Source: Apoderus coryli (Eukaryota > Arthropoda > Insecta > Coleoptera > Attelabidae). Taken from it: a stretch of DNA of 64,000 nucleotides. This document shows, piece by piece, positions 32,401 through 42,100 of this stretch. The stretch covers positions 24,810,860 to 24,874,859 of the forward strand of contig OU452199.1 in NCBI GenBank assembly GCA_911728435.2, written 5' to 3'. A program made the position numbers and the translations under genes. The notes beneath the pieces were generated by a model. That model worked only from the letters and a program-made list of their open reading frames with translations. It was not told the DNA's origin and did no database searches. Numbering within the stretch: position 1 is the stretch's first letter; every line of letters starts with the position of its first letter.

Positions 32401-32939
32401 ATGTTTATTGTTTGCGTATTGCTCTCATTTGTTTGTTCATAAATTATTGTGTTATCAGTTTCTATACCTTGATCCGTCTCAGACATATTCTGTTTCAATT
32501 CCTCTATATCAACAGCAGTAAGCAAATTATGAGTTTTTATTGCATATAGTTGATTTGCTAGTTGGTTTTCGTTTAAAATTAAATCCGGTCTTATTTTTCT
32601 CCATTCTAATAGCATATTTTTTCTAAATCCTCGTTTTTGTGTTTCAAATTGGGTCCCCAGAAAGTACGCTCTGAAAACGTCCAGATTATCATTTCTGGAC
32701 CATGTTCTTCTAGCGCCGCGATCAGCCTCGTGAGGGACTTCAACATTTTGTCGGGTCATTCTCTTATTGTTTTGAGACAGATTCCATTCCTGGGATTCCA
32801 ATTGTTCTTTGGAGATTATGGTTTCTTGCGTTTGGTTTGTATTTCTAGTATTTATTGTTTCCTCCCGGGGATTCTTCGCACCCTGTGACCATTGAAGGTC
32901 TGCCGGGGACTCAGGGCCATTTTTATTTGAGCTCATCAT
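29412..32939 (-). CDS. Family B protein (B4), 1175 aa, intact
   Basis: Nearly identical to B3 over all 1175 residues, including Myb-like region, YVDD, zinc knuckle and nuclease; the C terminus reads MRKTLNLPE. Because this copy also has a complete 5' untranslated region, it is the best candidate in the window for a retrotransposition-competent B element. Confidence 0.93.
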   Translation of the reverse strand: MMSSNKNGPESPADLQWSQGAKNPREETINTRNTNQTQETIISKEQLESQEWNLSQNNKRMTRQNVEVPHEADRGARRTWSRNDNLDVFRAYFLGTQFETQKRGFRKNMLLEWRKIRPDLILNENQLANQLYAIKTHNLLTAVDIEELKQNMSETDQGIETDNTIIYEQTNESNTQTINIQNNLALNVDLDAGENVNDVVVRFQENIAVFKNSDPEKRLSLPKIKPTKKTKQLISIVNQEILKYMPTSNLEETQTLVYTAAKTVIESMGVKLGKKQKAKKEPKWRERIEQKIKTLRSWLTKIRDWERGNMSTKLSNDIHYYFRKNNIQHSNYQEKETFKEKIKQQIAALGNRLRRYNKSYKRKNDNKLFKNNEKEFYKKLNNEPPIEQGPDKEQLQTFWKNVWASKQQYNQKASWLKTEKKKYDTLIDMEISPITETEVKNALNRSHNWKAPGVDHVHNYWWKNINITKLLTKQINELLTNNTYHPKFLTKGITSMIPKKGDTTNPKNYRPITCLPTLYKIITSILSQKIIKHIEDSGILTEEQKGCRHGTLGSKEQLVIDSIVTQDAKKRNKNMAVAWIDYQKAFDSVPHSWLIDVLKLYKISPNIINFLATAMKTWRTKLVVKTEKTNIVTDEIPIQSGIFQGDSLSPFWFVLCLNPLSNMLKDTRIGYTLRYEDSDYTINHLFYVDDLKLYASTEKQLDRLIETTQKFSLDIKMRLGFDKCAKLVAQKGKLQTYENLENSETFRYLNNDYYKYLGYNQKLVLDQKNIIENTEQKMVDRIRKILRSELTGKNKIKAINTYALPVLSYSFGIIRWSKTSIEAMNRKIRVLLTEYRCHHPHACTERLYLPRNVGGRGLLDLHRLCDRQINLLKTYFNRKSLLSPLHRQVKRLDYYSPLQLSNNTMRETLTNDHIREQWLEKSLHGKYPYALSQADAELSTMWLKHGLLFAETEGFLVSIQDGVTPTRNYQKYIQKIPIENDKCRMCFAKSETTEHILSACSSLAPTEYTKRHNLTAGIIHQEIAVQCKLIEKKEKYFLYNPFPFLQNDNYKLYWDFPIITDRPIASNRPDITLVDRKNKTAYFVDISHPADHNLLNKEKEKINKYQDLCTEFKNIYKLDKVLTVPIIISVTGLIGKNLPRFLKQIDIDQRNITLMQRSVILESCRIMRKTLNLPE

Positions 32940-33420
32940 TATTTGTTTTCTCCTTAAATGCAGGCTTCTACTGCAGGTTAAAGGGAACCCTAAACCTATT
33001 CTTATCCGGGTTTAGACGGATATAAAATTGGTAGGACGGCAGGAAGTATGTACAGGGATGTTCCATATACTGAAGGTAAGTTTGAATATAGAAGGGAGGT
33101 GAGGTAAGTATGGTGGTAGTGGGGTAAGGTAAGTAGGTAATGGAATGTGGGTAGTAAAGGGTATCGGACAACCACATGGGGCTATTCTTATTTGGTCCGG
33201 ACCCCACACGGACTAAGCTGACTTTTACGTACCCCTGTCACTGGTAAGTATTGTCAACCTCAGGTTTATTTTTATTTACTGTGGATCCCAACCCGGATGG
33301 GACAGAAAAACCGAAAAATTCGGTTGGAGCTGTTGCGCCGAGCTCCTGCGACAACTGAGGTGCGCGGGATCGTCACACCCGTAGATATTGCTGCTGTCAC
33401 CCAACATATCTCCTCTGCAC
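32940..33420 (-). promoter_or_regulatory. Family B 5' untranslated region with conserved hairpins
   Basis: Three neighbouring hairpins are visible: arms at 33286-33290/33298-33302, 33309-33314/33320-33325 and 33326-33330/33342-33346. Family C has hairpins at the same places with different bases but preserved pairing, and the terminal ~70 bp (33350-33420) is nearly identical to C although the proteins differ strongly. A structured RNA (ribozyme-like processing signal or translation element) is plausible. A donor-like GGTAAGTATT lies on the plus strand at 33243. Confidence 0.55.
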
Positions 33421-33438
33421 ATTTATTATTATTATTAT

Positions 33439-33482
<44 letters not shown>
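33421..33482. repeat. (TTA)n tract plus T42: 3' junction of C
   Basis: TTA units 33421-33440, then 42 T. Confidence 0.92.
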
Positions 33483-33497
33483 CCAAAGGCCAAGGTC

Positions 33498-36400
33498 TTA
33501 AGGTATTTGCAACACACGTCTGACAATTCGACACGTACCCAAGATGACCGCTTTTTGGGCTTCATGTAAGTATCCATAGTTTAGATTAAATATTTTAAGA
33601 TTTTCCACAAAACTTTTATGAACCAAGCCGTTAGCCGACAAGATGAATGGAACTATCAACACTGATTGTAGATTGTACAGGTGAGAAATCTCATATTTTA
33701 AAGATTCGTATTTTGAGAGTTTTTCTACGTAAGTTTTCTGTAGATTTTCATCACCAGGGTTTGCGATGTCGACAATATATCCTAACTTTCCTTTTTTGTC
33801 TATGACTACAATGTCCGGACGATTATGAACGATGTGTCGTTCAGTTAATATTGGCGTATCCCAATAAACAAGCATCGTGTCTGACTCGAGCCTAAACTCC
33901 GGCATGTATTTATATGGGGCGACTATTGATTTTATTAGTTTCTGCTGATGGCAGATACCTTGGTGTATCACTTTCGCTACTGCATTATGTCTTTCCAAAT
34001 AATCTTTTGGTGCCAATGTGGTACATCCTGATGTTAGGTGTTGTATCGATTCTGACGCAGCTCCACACATACGGCATGCTTCTATGTCCAGTGATTCATT
34101 GAGAATCCTTTTACGATAGGCTCTTGTTTTAACGCATTGGTCCTGGATAGCGTGAATGGCTCCTTCTGTCTCAGGGAAGAGATACCCCCTTTTCAGGTAA
34201 GTAAATGTACCCGCTTTATCGACATAATCTTTGTTTACGTTGTTAATAAATCTGCCATGCAATGGCTTTAAACTCCATTCATCTAACATGACCCTTGTTG
34301 TTTTTGATACCAGATGTTGGTCGAAAACAGGGTGACTTTCTTGCCCAATTCGACATACTTGTTTGTGAACTAGAATCTCGGAATTAAGGAAGTATTGTCT
34401 AATATTTGACATTGAGTCCGCTAATACATTTTCCAACAACTGGAGACCCCTGCCTCCGTTTCCTCGCGGTATATATAGGCGGTTTGTATTTGATTGTGGG
34501 TGGTGTAACCCTGCTTTTGATAGTGATTTTCGAATCTCGCAATCAAGCTCTCGTATAGCTGTTGTGGACCACTTGACAACACCGAACGTATATGCTGCCA
34601 CTGGTAAGACCCATGCATTTATGGCATCTATTTTATTTCTAGAATTCAGTTTCGTGTGTAGGACTCTATGGAGCCTTACTCGCACCTCTCTCCTAACTCC
34701 CTCTCTTACGGCATTTGTGTCAATCTCAGCAGCTTGAAGTATACCCAAATATTTGTAGTTGCTACCATCAGCGAGAGTTTGTATTGTGGTGCCGTCGATG
34801 AGATCAATTGCCTGCTCTTGCGTTAGTTTTCCTTTGTGCAAATGCAACGTTGCACACTTGTCTGTGCCAAACTCCATGCCGATGTCTCTTGAAAATTTGG
34901 CGACTAGTTCAAGCTGGCTAATTAGTTGCTTAGAACTTGTCGCGTAAAGCTTTAAGTCATCTACGTAGAACTGATGTGTGACTTTTACAACTGGGTTTTT
35001 ACTTATAATATACCCGTAAGGTGAGTCGTTAAGTATCGTGCTCAATGGGTTCAGAGACAGGCAGAACAGTGTGGGGCTGAGGCTATCTCCTTGGAATATG
35101 CCTCTGCGTATATGGATCTCCTCAGTTGTATATCCAACAGCAGCTGTTTTTATTTGGATACGTGTTCTCCATGAATTCATTAAATGGTGTATGAGTTTGA
35201 TTATTTCGTTGTGAACTTTATACAGCTTAAGTACTTGCAGGATCCAAGAGTGGGGAACAGAGTCGAATGCTTTCTTGTAGTCGATCCAAGCAGTTGATAA
35301 ATAACGGTGTTTTGTTTTTGCATGGTGCGTTATCACTGAGTCGACAACGAGAGCCTCCTTTGTTCCCCTTGTTTTAGGTTTACAGCCTGTTTGTTCCGGG
35401 GCTAAAATTTTGTTCTGATTTAGGTGACCTGTGAGTTTTGTTTCTATTACTTTAGTTAATATTTTGTATATTGCACACAGGCATGTGATTGGTCTAAAAT
35501 CTTTAGGCTCTGGGTTCTCGTATGTTTTAGGCAGCATGTATGTTATTCCTTCTGTGACGAAACTTGGAATGGTGGTTGGGTTCACGAGGATGTCTTGGAA
35601 GCAACTTGCCATTTGTTGGTGTAACGATGTAAATCGTTTCCACCAAAACACGTGAATGCGATCTTTACCAGGAGCCTTCCAGTCATTCATATATTTAAGG
35701 GCCGCTGATATATCGCTTCTGTCAACTTGTGTGTGCGTCATGGGTTGCACTTGGTGTAGCTTTTCTTCTATTTGGGGAAGCCAGTAGGGTGTCTTATTAT
35801 GTTGTGCTGGTTTTTCCCATATGTTCGACCAAAATTGGGTCATATCCCGTTCTGACGGAACCGATGTTTTTTGATGTTTAGTGTTAGACGCTAGTTTCTG
35901 GTAAAAAGATCTCTGGTTTTCATAAAACATTCTATTTTGCTGGTATCTTTCAGACCTTATCGTATATCTTTTTATTCGTAAAGCAAATATTTTTATCTTT
36001 TGCTTTAGAGTGTCTAGCAACTGCAGGAGCGTTTCACGTTGATTTAAGATCCCCGGTGTTCGGTATTTTTTTGATATTATTTTAACTTTCCTAAGGACTT
36101 TATAAGATGAATAGTTAGTGGTGGAATAATTTTGTAATATTCCAATATCGGCACGCATACTATCTATCTTGTCCTGCAAGCGTTGTTTCCATGGTGGCAA
36201 TCTTTTTGAATGAATAGTCTCTTTATTTTCTTCATACATTTTTATATCTAATATTTCAACAGTGACCAATGCTCCAATATATGCTAGCAGAGTTAAATCT
36301 TCGAGGTTCATAGTCGGTTCAACAAAATACTTTAGTGTCCAGTTAACTTGTGTAATGATTTCTGATTGCCTTTTCGCTTTTGGTAGGATTGGTAGGTGAT

Positions 36401-37022
36401 GTTTATGATTTGGGCTCGAATGTTCGTACTTTATCATATACGACTTTATTTTGTCAACAATGTCTGTTCTGGGGTTAGTTTCTTGGTATTCCTCTGTGTT
36501 TGTATGTGTATTTAGTTCTCCCTCATGTATTTGTGCTTGTTCCATATTCACCGTAATCTGCACTCCGTGGAACAGATTTTGTTCGGTACGTATTAAGTTT
36601 TTAATTTCATCCAATTCTGCATCTGAGATTATTTTCTTATTTATCAAGTATCTGATATAGTCAGATAGGGCCTGCGCAGATGTTTCGTGTTCTGGATACA
36701 TTATTTTCCAGTCTTCAAACACTTTTTGGCGGAAACCTATAAAGTTCGTCTCAATCTCTGTTGCTTTAAAGTAGGTGCGTAGTAGATCAAGTTGTTTCGT
36801 TCTTGTCCAGCGCCTACCCCTGCTACGCGTTGTTTGTTGCGTATTGTTATTATTTGGTCTTTCAACAACGGGAGTCCCAATATTGGGTTCCAAGTTGTTT
36901 GGACTTCGTGCAGGGCGTATGGTTGCGGAATTATTTTGATGAAGGCCATTTGCTCCCTCCATCATCGCTTCAAGTTGTGTTAAAGGTAAATTTATGTTAT
37001 TGTTTTCATTTGCATTCATCAT
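33498..37022 (-). CDS. Family C R4/Dong-like retrotransposon protein, ~1174 aa, intact
   Basis: Start taken at ATG-ATG (37022); the frame is open 13 codons further upstream to a GTG but has no earlier ATG. Myb-like region at about residues 70-140 (RRWTRTKQLDLLRTYF). RT with DWKAPGKDRIHVFWWKRF, AWIDYKKAFDSVPHSW, RRGIFQGDSLSPTLF and YVDD at 686-689. Zinc knuckle at 983-1000 (CRMC...H...C), nuclease RPD at 1068-1070, then D, then ANPGDEN. Domain spacing matches B almost to the residue, yet overall sequence is well diverged from A, B and D. C terminus ILGTCRIVRRVLQIP. All expected catalytic residues are present. Confidence 0.92.
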   Translation of the reverse strand: MMNANENNNINLPLTQLEAMMEGANGLHQNNSATIRPARSPNNLEPNIGTPVVERPNNNNTQQTTRSRGRRWTRTKQLDLLRTYFKATEIETNFIGFRQKVFEDWKIMYPEHETSAQALSDYIRYLINKKIISDAELDEIKNLIRTEQNLFHGVQITVNMEQAQIHEGELNTHTNTEEYQETNPRTDIVDKIKSYMIKYEHSSPNHKHHLPILPKAKRQSEIITQVNWTLKYFVEPTMNLEDLTLLAYIGALVTVEILDIKMYEENKETIHSKRLPPWKQRLQDKIDSMRADIGILQNYSTTNYSSYKVLRKVKIISKKYRTPGILNQRETLLQLLDTLKQKIKIFALRIKRYTIRSERYQQNRMFYENQRSFYQKLASNTKHQKTSVPSERDMTQFWSNIWEKPAQHNKTPYWLPQIEEKLHQVQPMTHTQVDRSDISAALKYMNDWKAPGKDRIHVFWWKRFTSLHQQMASCFQDILVNPTTIPSFVTEGITYMLPKTYENPEPKDFRPITCLCAIYKILTKVIETKLTGHLNQNKILAPEQTGCKPKTRGTKEALVVDSVITHHAKTKHRYLSTAWIDYKKAFDSVPHSWILQVLKLYKVHNEIIKLIHHLMNSWRTRIQIKTAAVGYTTEEIHIRRGIFQGDSLSPTLFCLSLNPLSTILNDSPYGYIISKNPVVKVTHQFYVDDLKLYATSSKQLISQLELVAKFSRDIGMEFGTDKCATLHLHKGKLTQEQAIDLIDGTTIQTLADGSNYKYLGILQAAEIDTNAVREGVRREVRVRLHRVLHTKLNSRNKIDAINAWVLPVAAYTFGVVKWSTTAIRELDCEIRKSLSKAGLHHPQSNTNRLYIPRGNGGRGLQLLENVLADSMSNIRQYFLNSEILVHKQVCRIGQESHPVFDQHLVSKTTRVMLDEWSLKPLHGRFINNVNKDYVDKAGTFTYLKRGYLFPETEGAIHAIQDQCVKTRAYRKRILNESLDIEACRMCGAASESIQHLTSGCTTLAPKDYLERHNAVAKVIHQGICHQQKLIKSIVAPYKYMPEFRLESDTMLVYWDTPILTERHIVHNRPDIVVIDKKGKLGYIVDIANPGDENLQKTYVEKLSKYESLKYEISHLYNLQSVLIVPFILSANGLVHKSFVENLKIFNLNYGYLHEAQKAVILGTCRIVRRVLQIP

Positions 37023-37516
37023 CAAAACCCACGAGATGCAAGGGATCTCAACGTCGCTCACTGCAGAGCCCGGCTTACAGTGAGAAGGCTATTTTTCCCT
37101 AAAGGGGCGCCCGGTCCTTTAGGCATCGCTAGCGGCACACTTCCCCTGTGTCATGCAGCCTCTCAGCGCGATGGTGTTACACCTTAGGCTTGGGGGCTTT
37201 CGAAGGTAAGCTCCTTATTTGTTGGGTGGTGGTAGAGGTGAGCATACCGAATATTTGGGTAAAATTCTGGACCACGCCTGGGTACGTATCAATGGCGTAC
37301 AGGTGAGCTGGTTTCTTCCTACCACTGCCACTAGTAAGTTTCACCAACCTCGGGCATATTTTTGTTAACTGTGGGTCCCATCCCGGGTAGGACAAATTAA
37401 ACCGCAGCGATAACCACGGTTTGGAGCTGTTGTGCCGGACTCCACGGCAACTGAGGTGCGCGGGATCGTCAAACCCGTAGATACTGCTGCTGTCACCCAA
37501 CATATCTCCTCTGCGC
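37023..37516 (-). promoter_or_regulatory. Family C 5' untranslated region
   Basis: The terminal ~70 bp matches family B closely. Hairpin arms at 37375-37380/37388-37393, 37399-37404/37417-37422 and 37423-37427/37438-37443 correspond to the three B hairpins with changed bases. On the plus strand an acceptor-like CCCCTGTGTCATGCAG (37158) and a donor-like CGAAG|GTAAGC (37206) bound a 47-bp segment. The rest is GC-richer than the ORF. Confidence 0.5.
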
Positions 37517-37517
37517 T

Positions 37518-37553
<36 letters not shown>
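37517..37553. repeat. (TTA)n tract between C and D2
   Basis: About 11-12 units; no poly-T, as in all D junctions. Confidence 0.92.
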
Positions 37554-37554
<1 letters not shown>

Positions 37555-39064
37555 TCAGGTTTTCTCTGCTTTTGCAGGTAAGTATTCTCCACACGGCAGT
37601 GCATGCAAGTGTGAAGAATTTTGTTCTGGATTTATATGTTTGTTTTTCTTTTCAGGTTCCAGTGTTCAATACTTTACGTGCGATGTGGCAGGTTCCTAGG
37701 ATTGCGATCTTCTGGAGGGTTATAAATAGGGTTGACGGTAAGTTTAAATCCGAGAGGTATTTGTGGAGTTTTTTTGGAATTTCACCTGTCGCGCCGATGA
37801 TGATAGGTATAACGATAACTTTTTCTTGTTTCCACAGAGTTTTGATTTCTGATGCTAAAGGTAAGTATTTGCGGATTTTTTCATTTTGTTTTTCAACGGT
37901 ATTATGAGCAGCTGGTATGGCCACATCTATTAGGTAAGTATGTTTTGTTGTCTTATCCTGGTATACAATATCTGGCCTGTTGCTCTCGATAGTATGGTCT
38001 GTGCGAATGGTCCGGTTCCAGTATATTTTGTGGGTGTCACTTTCCTCTACAGCCTCAGGCTTGTATTGGTAATACGGTAGAGTGTCTGTCAGCATCTTTG
38101 CGTTTTTTCGGAGTTCTTGATGGATTACCTTGGCAACATTGTCATGTCTTTTTAGATATTCCGTTGGTGCTAAAGTTGAGCAGCCTGATATTATGTGTTC
38201 TATTGTTTCCGATTTGGTGAAGCATATGCGGCATTTATCGTTTGGTATGTTGGGGTCTTTTATAATATATTTTCGGTAGTTTAATGTTGGTATGACTTGG
38301 TCTTGAATTGCCATAACAAAGCCTTCAGTTTCTGCAAATATGTTGCCTTTCTTAAGCCACATGTTTGATGCTTTATTGTCAATCTCTTCATTGTTAATGA
38401 GTGCTGGGTATCTACCATGCAGTTCTTTCGACTTCCAATTTAAAATTCTTTCTTCGATGGAGTTAACTTTTTCACTGGGTCGATAATTTTTATTGGCTAG
38501 TTTAAGAGGGGTAAAATCTTTGTCACTTTTTATAATTTTTTTATGGTAGATTGATGTTTCTGCCTTCTCATAGAAGAACTTCCTTAGACCGTCTATTTGC
38601 TTTTGCTGTGCTTCTTTCAGATCCACAACTCCACGTCCTCCGCATTCTCTGGGTATATAGAATCTCTCTACAGAACTCTTTGGATGTCTGGCCCTGCATT
38701 TAGTGAAGCTGACCCTTATTTTTCTGTTTAAATCTTCCAGATCAGTGTTGGTCCATTTTAGTATCCCAAAACTATAGGTAACTGTTGGTATGGCGTAGCT
38801 GTTTATTGCCTTTATTTTATTGATAGCCGATAGTTGGGTTTTTAATATGTCTTTAGTTCTCGTTATAAGTTTTTTGGTTAAGTTGTTCTTCATTACGTTG
38901 TGGCGAATGCCTCTTGCTTGCTCTAACCCCAGATATTTGTAAGTTTCGGTTTGATCAAGGTTGTCAATTTTCTGGTTTTGGTCGAGGTGGAAACCTGGGT
39001 GAACCTGCCACACTCCTTTTTTCATTGCGCTGATTTTACATTTATCCAACCCAAAATCCATACA
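37554..39064 (-). mobile_element. Family D copy D2, 5'-truncated
   Basis: Matches the last 1.5 kb of D3 with about three base differences seen by eye. The 5' break at CCATACAT joins a TTA tract. Confidence 0.92.
37652..39061 (-). pseudogene. C-terminal 469 codons of the family D ORF (D2)
   Basis: Open from the ATG at 39061 (MDFGLDKCKISAM, just after the lost RT active site) to the normal stop. Zinc knuckle and nuclease are present, YMDD is not. It reads QELRKNAKM where D3 reads QELRTNAKM. Confidence 0.88.
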
Positions 39065-39086
39065 TTATTATTATTATTATTATTAT
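39065..39086. repeat. (TTA)n tract between D2 and D3
   Basis: About 7 units, no poly-T. Confidence 0.9.
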
Positions 39087-39130
39087 TTCAGGTTTTCTCT
39101 GCTTTTGCAGGTAAGTATTCTCCACACGGC
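39087..39130 (+). other. Recursive-splice-type motif at the family D 3' end (antisense)
   Basis: Plus strand: TTTTCTCTGCTTTTGCAG directly followed by GTAAGTATTC, an acceptor and donor with no exon between them (CAG 39108-39110, GT at 39111). The same motif is in D1 (GT at 14438), D2 (37578) and mini-D (14382). The acceptor-donor fusion matches the ratchet-point consensus known from long introns of flies. Confidence 0.45.
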
Positions 39131-39184
39131 AGTGCATGCAAGTGTGAAGAATTTTGTTCTGGATTTATATGTTTGTTTTTCTTT

Positions 39185-42100
39185 TCAGGTTCCAGTGTTC
39201 AATACTTTACGTGCGATGTGGCAGGTTCCTAGGATTGCGATCTTCTGGAGGGTTATAAATAGGGTTGACGGTAAGTTTAAATCCGAGAGGTATTTGTGGA
39301 GTTTTTTTGGAATTTCACCTGTCGCGCCGATGATGATAGGTATAACGATAACTTTTTCTTGTTTCCACAGAGTTTTGATTTCTGATGCTAAAGGTAAGTA
39401 TTTGCGGATTTTTTCATTTTGTTTTTCAACGGTATTATGAGCAGCTGGTATGGCCACATCTATTAGGTAAGTATGTTTTGTTGTCTTATCCTGGTATACA
39501 ATATCTGGCCTGTTGCTCTCGATAGTATGGTCTGTGCGAATGGTCCGGTTCCAGTATATTTTGTGGGTGTCACTTTCCTCTACAGCCTCAGGCTTGTATT
39601 GGTAATACGGTAGAGTGTCTGTCAGCATCTTTGCGTTTGTTCGGAGTTCTTGATGGATTACCTTGGCAACATTGTCATGTCTTTTTAGATATTCCGTTGG
39701 TGCTAAAGTTGAGCAGCCTGATATTATGTGTTCTATTGTTTCCGATTTGGTGAAGCATATGCGGCATTTATCGTTTGGTATGTTGGGGTCTTTTATAATA
39801 TATTTTCGGTAGTTTAATGTTGGTATGACTTGGTCTTGAATTGCCATAACAAAGCCTTCAGTTTCTGCAAATATGTTGCCTTTCTTAAGCCACATGTTTG
39901 ATGCTTTATTGTCAATCTCTTCATTGTTAATGAGTGCTGGGTATCTACCATGCAGTTCTTTCGACTTCCAATTTAAAATTCTTTCTTCGATAGAGTTAAC
40001 TTTTTCACTGGGTCGATAATTTTTATTGGCTAGTTTAAGAGGGGTAAAATCTTTGTCACTTTTTATAATTTTTTTATGGTAGATTGATGTTTCTGCCTTC
40101 TCATAGAAGAACTTCCTTAGACCGTCTATTTGCTTTTGCTGTGCTTCTTTCAGATCCACAACTCCACGTCCTCCGCATTCTCTGGGTATATAGAATCTCT
40201 CTACAGAACTCTTTGGATGTCTGGCCCTGCATTTAGTAAAGCTGACCCTTATTTTTCTGTTTAAATCTTCCAGATCAGTGTTGGTCCATTTTAGTATCCC
40301 AAAACTATAGGTAACTGTTGGTATGGCGTAGCTGTTTATTGCCTTTATTTTATTGATAGCCGATAGTTGGGTTTTTAATATGTCTTTAGTTCTCGTTATA
40401 AGTTTTTTGGTTAAGTTGTTCTTCATTACGTTGTGGCGAATGCCTCTTGCTTGCTCTAACCCCAGATATTTGTAAGTTTCGGTTTGATCAAGGTTGTCAA
40501 TTTTCTGGTTTTGGTCGAGGTGGAAACCTGGGTGAACCTGCCACACTCCTTTTTTCATTGCGCTGATTTTACATTTATCCAACCCAAAATCCATACATGT
40601 GTCTTCGCTGTACTTCTTGGTTGCTCTCAGTATTTTATCTAGACCTGATTTTGTTCCTGATATCAGTTTTATATCATCCATATATTCTAAGTGGTCAATG
40701 GAAAACCCGTTTTCTAATTCAAAGCCTGATTTGGTATTGTGTATCATTCTGGAGAGTGGTGCCAATGTTAGGCAATACCATAGAGCGCTGAGAGCATCTC
40801 CTTGAAATATCCCTCTCTTTATGTGCACTTTTCCGATGTTCTGTTGTCCTATTTGTAGGTTACTTCTCCAGAAAGGCATAATATATTTCAGTAACTCAGT
40901 TATCAGAGGATTTATCTTGTAGATTTCGAGCATCTCTATGAGCAGTGAATGCGGAACACTATCGAAGGCTTTCTTATAGTCTATGTATGCTACGAATAGA
41001 TCTCGGTTTCGTCTTTTTGCCTCTTCTGTTATGATTGTGTCGATTGTTAACTGCTCTTTACATCCTCTGCTGCCTCTCCTGCATCCTTTTTGTTCTTCCG
41101 GTATTAGTTTATATTGTTCCAGATGGTCATATATGCGGTCACACAGAATCGAGGTTAGTAGTTTGTATAGCGTTGGGAGACACGTTATCGGCCTGTATTT
41201 GGATGGGTCACAGGCAGATGGGTTGGTCTTTGGTAAAAGGTAAGTAACACCTGTTGTTAGAAAATGTGGGGCCTTTGCTGGTTCTTTGAGTATCTCAGTA
41301 AGTTTCGCTGCCAGGGGAGCATGTAATGAATTAAATTTCTTAAGCCAGAAGTTATGAATGGAGTCTGGTCCAGGTGATTTCCAATTATGTGTTTTGTTAA
41401 CGGCTTTCTTGACATCACTTTCGGTAATTTTATTGTGTTTCATTATTGGGATTTTTTCGGAATATTTTGATTCATCTTTTATCCATTCAGCATCCCTATT
41501 GTGTTGCCTTGAGTTTTCCCATATGTCTGCCCAGTACTTTTTTGCAACGTCAGCTTCGGGTTGTTCGTTGAAGATTTGATTTTGTTGAGAAGACAGCGTG
41601 CGATAGAAATATTTCTCATTATTATGGAACAAGTTGTTTTGATGTTTTCGGAGTTCTGATTCTTTATACCGTTTTAACCGGTTGGCATAAACAGTTAGTT
41701 TCTGTTTCATCGTATCCATGATGTCTGTTAGGGATTTATCTTCTGAGTTAGAGCTTTTCATTTTGACGCATTTTATCTTTTTTTCTAATTTTTTAGTTGG
41801 TTTCTCCGTTTTTAGAAATTGTGTTATTTGGCCAATGTTCGTCCTTAAATCATGAATTTTATGTTCCAACCTGATCTGCCAGGGCTTTTTGGTATCGGCC
41901 ACATGTGCGTTCGAGTTTTTGTTCGTTCGTTGGTTTATGCTTTGTCCGTTTAGCTCAAGAGTCGTATATGCTCCGGCATATAAGAGATCGTGAGCGTCTG
42001 CAAGTGTATGTATTTCGTTAACCTTGTCTTTTATTTTGTTGTTTATTCTATTTATAATCTGAAAGGTGTTTTTGTGTGTTTTGAGCCTTCGTATTTTCGG

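Larger units (their letters stand above)
29150..33420 (-). mobile_element. Family B copy B4, full length with intact ORF
   Basis: The most complete B copy: 3' end ACATCC, ORF without breaks, and the whole ~480-bp 5' untranslated region ending CTCTGCAC at 33420. Confidence 0.93.
33483..37516 (-). mobile_element. Family C R4/Dong-like element, full length with intact ORF
   Basis: Single copy in the window. 5' end CTCTGCGC at 37516 (homologous to the B 5' end), about 490 bp of 5' untranslated region, an intact ORF and a 3' untranslated region of only about 15 bp before poly-A. Confidence 0.93.

Noticed and set aside
33421..33482. T tracts as transcription terminators
   Set aside because: They are element poly-A tails read from the other strand; length varies between otherwise identical junctions.
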